In this document: positions 13,910 to 20,760 of the stretch, in pieces
How the letters are laid out: every line of letters begins with the position of its first letter
Position numbering within the stretch: the stretch's first letter is position 1
Assembly: GCA_964634755.1 (NCBI GenBank)
Contig: CAZWJH010000041.1
Location: 1 to 20,760 of the forward strand
DNA length: 20,760 nucleotides
Reading direction: 5' to 3'
Source: JALXDT01 sp964634755
GTDB taxonomy: Bacteria; Acidobacteriota; Aminicenantia; JAMOAD01
Translations under genes and position numbers: made by a program
The notes under the pieces: model-generated
Databases searched by the model: none
Seen by the model: the letters and a program-made list of their open reading frames with translations, nothing else
What the model was told of the DNA's origin: nothing

Positions 13910-15167
13910 TTTCCTCTCTCAAAAAATCAAGAATTTCATTTCTAAACTTTCTAACGAGTGTTCCGACTGCCATCCCCACCGCATCTCCGAAGGGGCAAAT
14001 TGTTTTTCCAATAATCGATTGAGCTGTTTGGATAATCAAATCAACATCCTCCTCTGTTGCCTCTTTATTAAAAATCTTATCAACAAGTTTTTTAATCACA
14101 TCTGTTCCATATCTGCAAGGAGCACACTGACCGCAGCTTTCGTGATGGTAAAAGTTTATCATAATTCTTAAAACCTCTAACATTGAATCATTTTCATCAA
14201 AGACCATAATAGCACCTGAGCCCAGCATTGAACCTGCTTTCATCAATGAATCAAAATCCATAGGAATATCTATCTCATCAGCTTTTAAAATAGGAGCTGA
14301 AATTCCTCCGGGAATAACAGCCTTAAGTTTCTTATTGTTTTTTATTCCATCTGCATAATTATAAATAATTTCTTTCAAATTTGTCCCCATGGGAAGCTCA
14401 TAAATTCCCGGAGAGTTAACCTTTCCTGAAACACCGAAAAGTCTTGTACCTCCGTTTTTCTGACTTCCCAAGGAAGCAAACCAAAAACCTTTGTTTTTAA
14501 TTATTGCGGGAATTGAGGCTATTGTCTCAACATTGTTTATTAAGGTTGGTTTTCCGTAAAGTCCTGCATTTGCAGGAAAAGGAGGTTTTAATCTCGGATG
14601 TCCTCTTTTTCCTTCAAGAGATTCAATAAGGGCTGTTTCTTCCCCGCATATATATGCCCCTGCTCCCCTGTGAACAACAATATTAAATGTAAACTTTTCT
14701 CCGAGTATATTTTTACCTATATACTTTTTTCTTCTTGCTTCCTCAATTGCCTTTTCAAGAATTTGAGCATATTCTTCATATTCCCCTCTTATATATATAT
14801 AGCCTTTTTTTATTCCTACGGCATACGCCGTTATTGCCATTCCTTCTATCAAAAGATGGGGTAATCTGCTCAATATGTACTTATCTTTAAAGGTTCCAGG
14901 CTCACCTTCATCCGCATTCACAATAAGAAATTTTTCAATTTTATCATCCATAGGCATAAAGCTCCACTTCATTCCAGCCGGAAAACCCGCTCCTCCTCTA
15001 CCTCTGAGATTGGAATTTTTCACCTCTTCTATTATTTCATCTCTTTTCATTTTAAGAGCTTCTCTTAAGGCTTTGTATCCACCGTGTTCTTCGTAAACTT
15101 CTATATACTCTATACCTTCAACAGCAAGAAGAGGCTCAAATATTTTATTCTCGAGCTTTTCTGTCAT
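13896..15167 (-). CDS. nuoF: Complex I NADH-binding subunit NuoF
   Basis: NuoF binds NADH and FMN and carries cluster N3. The 423-residue protein has the FMN/NADH glycine loop LRGRGGAGFPAGMKW (54-68), NADEGEPGTFKDK (84-96), the HRGAGAYICGEETALIESLEG block (166-186) and the cluster ligands C345/C348/C351 (SCGQCAPCRYG) with C391 (TICPFG). Full-length for the family. The start overlaps the nuoE stop by 4 nt (ATGA) and the end overlaps nuoG by 14 nt. NADH as donor is expected from these motifs. Confidence 0.96.
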   Translation of the reverse strand: MTEKLENKIFEPLLAVEGIEYIEVYEEHGGYKALREALKMKRDEIIEEVKNSNLRGRGGAGFPAGMKWSFMPMDDKIEKFLIVNADEGEPGTFKDKYILSRLPHLLIEGMAITAYAVGIKKGYIYIRGEYEEYAQILEKAIEEARRKKYIGKNILGEKFTFNIVVHRGAGAYICGEETALIESLEGKRGHPRLKPPFPANAGLYGKPTLINNVETIASIPAIIKNKGFWFASLGSQKNGGTRLFGVSGKVNSPGIYELPMGTNLKEIIYNYADGIKNNKKLKAVIPGGISAPILKADEIDIPMDFDSLMKAGSMLGSGAIMVFDENDSMLEVLRIMINFYHHESCGQCAPCRYGTDVIKKLVDKIFNKEATEEDVDLIIQTAQSIIGKTICPFGDAVGMAVGTLVRKFRNEILDFLREENAES

Positions 15168-15637
15168 CCTTCTAATTTGTTTAAAATTTCCTTCAGCTTT
15201 TTGGGAGTAAGATTCCCGTAAAATTTATCATTAATTTGAACAGCAGGAGCTATTTCACACTGACCGATGCACTCAACCAAAGAAAGCGAAAATTTCATGT
15301 TCTCCGTAAAAGTTCCCGGTTTAAGACCATATTCATTTTCCAAAAATTCAACCAATTCCTTTCCACCATTAAGATAACAGGCAACATTTCTGCATAGCTG
15401 AATGTGATATTTGCCTGCGGGTTTTTCCCTTAGCATTGAATAAAAAGTTATAACACTCTTTATTTCAACTTTTGGTATATCCAAAATTTCCGAAATTTCC
15501 TCTATTGCTTCCTCTGAAATATATCCATAATCTCTCTGAACAGTGTGCAAAATCGGAAGAAGAGCTGATCTTGGGTTTTCATATTTGCCCATCAATTCTT
15601 TAATTGTTTTTTCTGTTTCACCTGTTAAAAACTTCAT
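15164..15637 (-). CDS. nuoE: Complex I 2Fe-2S subunit NuoE
   Basis: NuoE holds cluster N1a next to the flavin. The 157-residue thioredoxin-like protein has the four ligands in the usual spacing: C82-x4-C87 (LCRNVACYLNG) and C123-x3-C127 (ECIGQCEIAPA). The N-terminal helical part (residues 1-60, with LLPILHTVQRDYGYI) matches the family. Both ends overlap neighbours by 4 nt as ATGA, giving tight coupling with nuoD and nuoF; GGAGGAGAG lies upstream of its ATG. Confidence 0.96.
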   Translation of the reverse strand: MKFLTGETEKTIKELMGKYENPRSALLPILHTVQRDYGYISEEAIEEISEILDIPKVEIKSVITFYSMLREKPAGKYHIQLCRNVACYLNGGKELVEFLENEYGLKPGTFTENMKFSLSLVECIGQCEIAPAVQINDKFYGNLTPKKLKEILNKLEG

Positions 15638-16962
15638 CTGTCAGTCTCTCCTCCGATCATATTTATTGAACCGAAGATAGGTATTATGTCAGCAATATAA
15701 TGCCCCTTAATCATCTCAGAAAGAGAGCTCATAAGATGAAAAGAAGGGGATCTTACATGGAGTTTGTAAGGAATATCCGAACCATCCGATACAAGGTAAA
15801 AACCGAGTTCTCCGTTTCCCCCTTCAACAGCAGCATAAACCTCTCCCTTAGGCGGTCTTATTCCGTATCCATCCATAACATATAAAAATTGATGTATTAT
15901 ACCCTCTATACTATTATAAACCGTCTGCTTTGGAGGGGGAACAAATCTTCTGTTTTTTGAATAAATTCTATCATAACTTTCGCTCTCCATTCCCTCAAGA
16001 TTTGGGGAAAGTTTAATCCTCTCCGTTTTAACCCCTTTCTCAATTTTGCTCTTTGAAATAGCCTCCGCAGCTTCCACATCTCTGTTCTTTACCCTTTCCG
16101 GTGCTGTCTCATCAAGAAGATCAAGGCACTGCTCAATTATTCTCATACTCTGCTCCATCTCCTGCATTCTGACCTTATATCTATCATAAACATCGCCGTT
16201 TTCTCCCAAAGGCACCTCAAACTCAACCTTAGGATAAACAGCATAAGGGGAAAACTTTCTAACATCATAGAAGATACCTGTTGCCCTCAAAAGAGGACCC
16301 GTAAAACCGTAGGACAAAGCATCCTCTTTTGAAAGCACTCCTATTCCTTTTGTTCTCTTTAAAAATATGGAATTTTTTGAAATAAGGCCATCAACTTCCC
16401 TCAGTATTCTTCTTGTCTCTTTAATGGCTTTTTCCGTAAGCTCTCTGAAATTTTCGGGGACATCAGCTTTAACACCTCCTATTCTTATGTAAGAGGTTGT
16501 AACCCTTGCTCCTGTGGTACTGTCTATTACATCCCAGAAGTATTCTCTTGCTTCCATCATATAAAGCAAAACAGTGATAGCTCCGGTTTCATTTATCATA
16601 GCAGCAACATCAATCAGATGATCCGTAATTCTTGCGATTTCATCCATCGCAACCCTTATGATTTTTGCCCTTTCGGGAACTTCAACACCCAAAAGAGTTT
16701 CAACTGCAAGGGCAAATCCATGATTATTTATAAGAGGAGAGGTATAGTTCATTCTATCTGTATATGGGATTATTTTAGGGTAAGATTTATGCTCTGCGGT
16801 TTTTTCAAATCCTCTGTGAAGATAACCTATCTCAACATCCGAATTTATAACCTTTTCTCCCTCTGTCTCAACCACTATTCTTATGGTCCCGTGCATTGCA
16901 GGATGGGACGGACCTATATTAAGAATAAAGCTATTATTCGATTCCTTCTTTATATTAATCAT
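15634..16962 (-). CDS. nuoD: Complex I 49-kDa subunit NuoD
   Basis: NuoD forms the quinone site with NuoB. The 442-residue protein has LNIGPSHPAMHGTIRI (residues 14-29) with the quinone-site His pair, IGYLHRGFEKTAEH, DRMNYTSPLINN and a C-terminal VSDGSDIPYKLHVRSPSFH block followed by GSINMIGGETDR, the family end. Between about residues 310 and 345 an extra Lys/Glu-rich stretch (KIEKGVKTERIKLSPNLEGM) precedes EGIIHQFLYVMDGYGI, making this part longer than usual. NuoC and NuoD are separate here, unlike the E. coli fusion. It overlaps nuoC by 8 nt. Confidence 0.95.
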   Translation of the reverse strand: MINIKKESNNSFILNIGPSHPAMHGTIRIVVETEGEKVINSDVEIGYLHRGFEKTAEHKSYPKIIPYTDRMNYTSPLINNHGFALAVETLLGVEVPERAKIIRVAMDEIARITDHLIDVAAMINETGAITVLLYMMEAREYFWDVIDSTTGARVTTSYIRIGGVKADVPENFRELTEKAIKETRRILREVDGLISKNSIFLKRTKGIGVLSKEDALSYGFTGPLLRATGIFYDVRKFSPYAVYPKVEFEVPLGENGDVYDRYKVRMQEMEQSMRIIEQCLDLLDETAPERVKNRDVEAAEAISKSKIEKGVKTERIKLSPNLEGMESESYDRIYSKNRRFVPPPKQTVYNSIEGIIHQFLYVMDGYGIRPPKGEVYAAVEGGNGELGFYLVSDGSDIPYKLHVRSPSFHLMSSLSEMIKGHYIADIIPIFGSINMIGGETDR

Positions 16963-17434
16963 CTTTCAAGTCCTCAAGTCTCGGCTGTCTTTTCTTCAGC
17001 GGGTAATCTTTTCTAAGAGGGTATCCTTTAAACTCATCATACATCAATATTCTTCTTAAATCCGGATGCCCCTCAAATTTAATTCCATACATATCGTAAA
17101 CTTCCCTTTCAAGCCAGTTTGCATTTTTGTAAAACTCCGTAAGAGACGGAGATTTCTCTTTATCATCTATTGAAAATTTAACCCTTATTCTAAGATTGTA
17201 CTCAAGAGAGAAAAAGTGATAAACAATTTCAAACCTTTTCCCTTTTTGCTCGGGCCACTTTAAATAATCAACCGCTGTTATGTCCAATAGAATTGAAAAG
17301 CTATTTTCTTTCAAAAAGTCAACAAAACTTAAAACATCTTCCTTTTTTATCACGAAAACTGGCATCTCTCTCTCTTCAAAAAAGAGAATTGTCTCTTTAA
17401 ATGCGGATTTAATTTTATCTATTATTTCTTCCAT
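16955..17434 (-). CDS. nuoC: Complex I 30-kDa subunit NuoC
   Basis: NuoC supports NuoD and NuoB in the peripheral arm. The 159-residue protein has the family signature NWLEREVYDMYGIKFEGHPD followed by RRILMYDEFKGYPLRKDYPL near the C-terminus. I chose the ATG at 17434, since AGGA lies six bases before it; a TTG two codons upstream (17440) is possible but crowded against that site. The start lies inside the end of nuoB (13 nt overlap). Confidence 0.94.
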   Translation of the reverse strand: MEEIIDKIKSAFKETILFFEEREMPVFVIKKEDVLSFVDFLKENSFSILLDITAVDYLKWPEQKGKRFEIVYHFFSLEYNLRIRVKFSIDDKEKSPSLTEFYKNANWLEREVYDMYGIKFEGHPDLRRILMYDEFKGYPLRKDYPLKKRQPRLEDLKDD

Positions 17435-17898
17435 CTCCAATCCTGCGGCTGATTTTGAATCTTTTCCTGAAGCTTCATAATTCCCTCAAAAACAGTTTCG
17501 GGCCTCGGAGGACATCCCGGGATATAAACATCAACAGGAACAATCTTATCAGCACCCTGCACTGTTGAATAATTATCATAAATACCTCCGCTGACAGCAC
17601 AGGTTCCGAATGCTACAACCCATTTTGGCTCTGCCATCTGATCATAAATTTTTCTTAAAACAGGAGCTATCTTTTGAGAAATAGTCCCCACAATCATTAA
17701 AACATCAGACTGCCTCGGGGAAAATCGTGTAAGCCCGGCACCGAACCTATCTATATCAAAATGGGAGCAGGCTGCAGCAATGTATTCCATTCCGCAGCAA
17801 GCAGTAACGAATGGATATACAAACATTGAATATTTTCTTGCCCAACCGAGGATACTGTCAAATTTAGTGGTTATAAAATTTCTATTATCTACTCCCAC
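17422..17898 (-). CDS. nuoB: Complex I subunit NuoB (cluster N2)
   Basis: NuoB carries the terminal cluster N2 that reduces quinone. The ligands are C34, C35 (VTACCGMEYIA), C100 (FGTCAVSGG) and C129 (YIPGCPPRPE). The 158-residue length is usual. The start is a GTG at 17898 with a strong GGGAGG six bases upstream (17910-17905); it overlaps the nuoA end by 10 nt. Confidence 0.96.
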   Translation of the reverse strand: MGVDNRNFITTKFDSILGWARKYSMFVYPFVTACCGMEYIAAACSHFDIDRFGAGLTRFSPRQSDVLMIVGTISQKIAPVLRKIYDQMAEPKWVVAFGTCAVSGGIYDNYSTVQGADKIVPVDVYIPGCPPRPETVFEGIMKLQEKIQNQPQDWRWKK

Positions 17899-18239
17899 TC
17901 AAAGCCTCCCTTTTTCCAGATATAGGCAAAAGCTATAATTATGACAAGAAAAAAGAGTCCGCCAACAATTAATAGTGTTAATTTATCAGTCACTCCTCTC
18001 AATATTAATGCCCACATCAGAAGATAAGAGGCTTCCACATCAAAAATCAGGAATGCAATTGCCACAAAAAAATAGATGGGGGTGTATGAAACACTGAACT
18101 TTTCAAGAAGTGGAGAACCGCATTCAAAAGGAGTCTCTTTTGTAGGATTATCACTCTTTGGACCTAAAACACCCGAGATATTAGCAGAGATAAAAGCAAT
18201 TATTCCGAAAAAAGCTATTGCCACTAAAATCTCGATCAT
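17889..18239 (-). CDS. nuoA: Complex I membrane subunit NuoA
   Basis: NuoA is a three-helix subunit at the junction of the two arms. The 116-residue protein shows helices at about residues 3-25, 54-80 and 88-110, the TPFECGSPLLEKFSVSY loop (36-52) and FLIFDVEASYLLMWAL (63-78), in which the helix-buried Asp/Glu pair is characteristic. It is the first gene of the nuo run, 25 bases after lepB. No Shine-Dalgarno precedes the ATG; the -10 box ends 8 bases before it. Confidence 0.95.
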   Translation of the reverse strand: MIEILVAIAFFGIIAFISANISGVLGPKSDNPTKETPFECGSPLLEKFSVSYTPIYFFVAIAFLIFDVEASYLLMWALILRGVTDKLTLLIVGGLFFLVIIIAFAYIWKKGGFEWE

Positions 18240-18247
18240 TGTTTTAA

Positions 18248-18276
18248 ACTATAGCAATTTTTTCTCATTTTTTCAA
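18248..18276 (-). promoter_or_regulatory. nuo promoter with predicted leaderless start
   Basis: On the minus strand TTGAAA (18276-18271), 17 bases and TATAGT (18253-18248) preceded by TGC form a good extended -10 promoter. Eight bases (TTAAAACA) separate the -10 box from the nuoA ATG, so the transcript should begin at the start codon or one base before it. The -35 box lies inside the last codons of lepB. Confidence 0.65.
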
Positions 18277-18738
18277 GAAATTAACAAAAAATAGTTTTGG
18301 AGGGAAAAGGCGACAGATTACTTTTCCAATAACAAGATTCCTGTTAATAAGCCATCCCTCCCTACTATCATAAGAAGTCTGCAGATTATCCCCCATAACA
18401 AAAAGAAAACCATCGGGTATTATATAAGAATCTTTATTAAATTTCTTTCCACTTGATATTTTTATGTACCTCCCCTCCTTTACATATTCAAGAGCCATCC
18501 CTTTCTTAGCAACCACTCTTTTAACCAATTTTTCACTGCTTCCCTTTTTCGCGCTAAAAAACACTATAATATCTCCAACTTTAAAATTTTTGCTTTTTAT
18601 CACAAGAATGTAGTCCCCATCCCTAAAAGTGGGATACATAGAGTTTCCGGATATCCTGAAAACAAAAAAATTCTCCACAATGAAAAAAAGACTTATAAAA
18701 AGAAAGATTAAAAGAAAAATCAAAAATTTATTTTTCAA
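18265..18738 (-). CDS. lepB: Signal peptidase I
   Basis: This membrane protease removes signal peptides from exported proteins. The 157-residue protein has one N-terminal membrane segment (residues 4-21), the catalytic Ser33 in SGNSMYPTFRDGD, the general-base Lys73 in KLVKRVVAKKG, and the C-terminal boxes FVMGDNLQTSYDSREGW (about 113-129). It is a short form with no second membrane helix, as in many S26 enzymes. The ATG overlaps the tsaE end by 11 nt, so it is the third gene of the nnr-tsaE-lepB unit. The unit may read through into nuo. Confidence 0.93.
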   Translation of the reverse strand: MKNKFLIFLLIFLFISLFFIVENFFVFRISGNSMYPTFRDGDYILVIKSKNFKVGDIIVFFSAKKGSSEKLVKRVVAKKGMALEYVKEGRYIKISSGKKFNKDSYIIPDGFLFVMGDNLQTSYDSREGWLINRNLVIGKVICRLFPPKLFFVNFLKK

Positions 18739-19159
18739 TTTTCTCTATTTTAATATCCCTCTCATTTTCATTAACTACTTCTATCCCAATAAAAAAACCG
18801 GGAAGCTCAAAAATATCTTCCCTAAGCCTATCCCCCCACTCAAGTATGATAAGACCTTCACCTACAAAGTCTGTTATCATCTCCTCAGCTTCCTCCGGAG
18901 TAAGTCTGTAAAGGTCAAGATGATATATTTTAACTTTTCCTTTGTAAACATTCATTAAAGTAAAAGTCGGGGAATTAACCTCTATCTCATTCACCCCAAA
19001 GACTTTGGCCATTCCTTTAATAAAAAGGGTCTTCCCTGCTCCAAGCTCCCCGCTTAAATATACAATTTCATTCCCTTTTAACTCCTTAGCAAATTCTTCC
19101 GCTATCTTTTTTGTATCATCAGGAGAAAAACTTTTAAACTTCCTCATCTTCTCCTTCAT
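18728..19159 (-). CDS. tsaE: tRNA t6A biosynthesis ATPase TsaE
   Basis: TsaE works with TsaB and TsaD to make N6-threonylcarbamoyladenosine at position 37 of ANN-decoding tRNAs. The 143-residue protein has Walker A GELGAGKT (37-44), NSPTFTLMNVY (62-72), the YHLDLYRL motif (79-86) and LEWGDRL (106-112), all hallmarks of the family. The ATG at 19159 overlaps the end of the NAD(P)HX gene by 26 nt; an ATG four codons on (19147, after AAGGAG) is an equally good start. Adjacency to the NAD(P)HX repair gene is common in bacteria. Confidence 0.94.
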   Translation of the reverse strand: MKEKMRKFKSFSPDDTKKIAEEFAKELKGNEIVYLSGELGAGKTLFIKGMAKVFGVNEIEVNSPTFTLMNVYKGKVKIYHLDLYRLTPEEAEEMITDFVGEGLIILEWGDRLREDIFELPGFFIGIEVVNENERDIKIEKIEK

Positions 19160-20708
19160 AATCCTCTTTCAAATATCCAAAAGCTTTCGGAAGATATTCG
19201 ATTATATCTGTTGCAATAAGAGAATCTTCCCCTTTTTCAACCACTGCAAGATCAGCAGCTAAAGAGTGAATAAAAACAGAAAAAAGGACAGAGGATTCAA
19301 AAAGAGATGATGCCTCTTTCTGGGCCAAAACACCTCCTAAAATTCCCGAAAGCACATCTCCGCTTCCTCCTGTCGCCATTCCCGGGTTTCCGGCAGGATT
19401 TACATAACAATCCCCATCCCCGAAACATATCAGTGTTTTATATCCTTTCAATACAAGGTTTGTTCCGTATTTCTTTGAAAACTCTATTCCTTCAACCCAT
19501 CTGTTATTTTTTATTTTTTCTTTTTTTATTCCCGAAATTCTTTCAAATTCTCCGGGATGCGGTGTAAAAACTATGTTTTTCTTTTTTATTTTTTTCACAT
19601 CTTCTTTCAAATTATTGAGACCATCAGCATCAATAACAATTGGAATGGAAAGCTCTTTGGTAAGTTTAAAAATAAGTTTCTTAATTTCATTACTCACACC
19701 CATTCCCGGACCTATTACAAGAGCTGTTTTATCCTTTAAAAAATTCAAAAATTCCTTTTGATTTTTACAATAAATAAGACCATTTTTCTCTTCCAGAGAA
19801 TAAAACATAGCTTCGGGTACGCTGTTTGCTACTCTCTCAATTACGGAGGGTACAGAAGCAACAGTTACCAAACCGGCTCCTGACCTTAAAGCTGCCTTCG
19901 CAGCCATTATAATAGCTCCGCTCTTATCTCTGCTCCCTCCCAAAATAACAAGATGTCCAAAATCACCTTTGTGAGAATTCAAATCTCTTTCAATTGGGAA
20001 AAATGGGAAATCCTCAGGAGATAGAATTTTAAAAATAGCTCTTTCCTGTATGATTTCAGGAGGTATTCCAATATCTCCCACAACAGTATGTCCGCAATAT
20101 TCTTCCGAAGGGGGCAAAACATGTGCAGGTTTAAAACTTGCCATACTTACCGTAAGATCCGCAAATATATGATTACCCTCAGGAATTAAAGTATCACCAT
20201 TAATACCCGAAGGGATATCAATTGATACTATCGCTCTTGCTTTGTCATTAATATCTCTTATAACAGCATTATAAAAGCCTTTCACACTTCCCTTAAACCC
20301 GGTTCCAAAAATAGCATCAACAATAATATCAGATTCTTCTATCAAATCCAGATACTTTTTCCATTTTTTTTCATCTTTAACAATAAAAATATCCACATTA
20401 TAATTTTTCAGAACTTTATAATTTATCCGGGGATCCCTATTAAGCTTTGAAGGAGAAGTTAAAAGAATAAGGTAAACAATAGCTCCTCTATTGTAAAGAT
20501 GTCTTGCCACAACAATTCCATCTCCCCCATTGTTCCCTTTTCCTGAAACAATTGTTATTAACTTTCCTTCAACCTCTCCGAAGCTATTTTCTATTGCATC
20601 AACCACTGATCTTCCGGCATTTTCCATTAAAAGTTCACTTGGAAATCTATAATCACCCATTGCAATACTATCAACAGCTCTTGAATCTTTTACGGTTAAA
20701 ACATACAT
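19134..20708 (-). CDS. nnrD: Bifunctional NAD(P)HX epimerase / dehydratase
   Basis: This repair enzyme reconverts hydrated NAD(P)H. The 524-residue protein joins an N-terminal YjeF_N epimerase domain (about residues 1-215, with LLMENAGRSV, SGKGNNGGDGIVVARHL at 55-71, DAIFGTGFKG and SIDIPSGINGDT) to a C-terminal ribokinase-like ADP-dependent dehydratase domain (about 235-515, with HKGDFGHLVILGGS, GPGMG, DADGLNNL, FTPHPGEFERISG and NPGMATGGSGDVLSGILGG). Length is usual for the fusion. A strong GGAGGTGA lies just before the ATG. It opens the nnr-tsaE-lepB unit. Confidence 0.95.
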   Translation of the reverse strand: MYVLTVKDSRAVDSIAMGDYRFPSELLMENAGRSVVDAIENSFGEVEGKLITIVSGKGNNGGDGIVVARHLYNRGAIVYLILLTSPSKLNRDPRINYKVLKNYNVDIFIVKDEKKWKKYLDLIEESDIIVDAIFGTGFKGSVKGFYNAVIRDINDKARAIVSIDIPSGINGDTLIPEGNHIFADLTVSMASFKPAHVLPPSEEYCGHTVVGDIGIPPEIIQERAIFKILSPEDFPFFPIERDLNSHKGDFGHLVILGGSRDKSGAIIMAAKAALRSGAGLVTVASVPSVIERVANSVPEAMFYSLEEKNGLIYCKNQKEFLNFLKDKTALVIGPGMGVSNEIKKLIFKLTKELSIPIVIDADGLNNLKEDVKKIKKKNIVFTPHPGEFERISGIKKEKIKNNRWVEGIEFSKKYGTNLVLKGYKTLICFGDGDCYVNPAGNPGMATGGSGDVLSGILGGVLAQKEASSLFESSVLFSVFIHSLAADLAVVEKGEDSLIATDIIEYLPKAFGYLKEDYEGEDEEV

Positions 20709-20710
20709 TT

Positions 20711-20741
20711 TTCACCTCCTACGATAAATTAGTTTATTATA
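20711..20741 (-). promoter_or_regulatory. Promoter and ribosome-binding site of the nnr unit
   Basis: On the minus strand TATAAT (20741-20736) lies about 27 bases before the ATG, and AGGAGGTGA sits just upstream of it. The -35 box would be at or beyond the window edge and cannot be judged. In contrast to nuoA and the exchanger, this gene has a normal leader. Confidence 0.55.
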
Positions 20742-20760
20742 TTTTATGTTAATAAAATAT

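Overview
The window is AT-rich DNA from a bacterium. An LptD-like outer-membrane protein, two lipoproteins and other exported proteins imply a diderm (two-membrane) cell. Proteins are rich in Lys, Glu and Ile, genes overlap heavily, and promoters look sigma70-like, often with an extended -10 (TGn). I cannot assign a phylum from sequence alone. An eukaryote-like lysine-2-oxoglutarate reductase plus saccharopine dehydrogenase pair and a complex I operon limited to nuoA-I point to a deep-branching or candidate lineage rather than a well-known model group.

Layout. 1-957: gene-poor accessory DNA with a RelE/ParE-type toxin-antitoxin module on the minus strand. The toxin frame is cut by an in-frame TAG, and the module is bracketed by 29-bp imperfect direct repeats. 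958-4195 (+): four overlapping envelope genes (DUF5683-like exported protein, beta-propeller-like lipoprotein, LptD/OstA-like barrel protein, small lipoprotein that seems to use an ATT start). 4245-7919 (-): a CaCA-family cation exchanger followed with no gap by a divergent UvrA; the exchanger promoter predicts a leaderless mRNA. 8062-10686 (+): the two enzymes of the saccharopine route for lysine, fused in animals and plants as AASS/LKR-SDH but separate here. 10687-10972: convergent intergenic region with a near-perfect 30-bp palindrome and a copy of the dispersed repeat. 10973-18239 (-): nuoA-B-C-D-E-F-G-H-I, the quinone-reducing and NADH-oxidising arms of complex I plus NuoH, without nuoJ-N; its promoter also predicts a leaderless transcript. 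18265-20708 (-): NAD(P)HX repair enzyme, TsaE and signal peptidase I, overlapping each other and running into the nuo operon.

How the genes work together. The nuo genes would oxidise NADH (NuoEFG) and pass electrons through the NuoB/I clusters to quinone at the NuoD/B/H interface; the antiporter-like pumping subunits must be encoded elsewhere or be absent. The lysine pair would convert lysine to aminoadipate semialdehyde (or run in reverse). The envelope block looks like an outer-membrane assembly unit in which a small lipoprotein is coupled to an LptD-like barrel.

I did not find a clearly new defence or mobile system. The best leads are the amber-interrupted toxin with its flanking repeats, the ATT-start lipoprotein coupled to LptD, two predicted leaderless promoters, the divergent UvrA, and the shortened NuoG in a truncated nuo operon.
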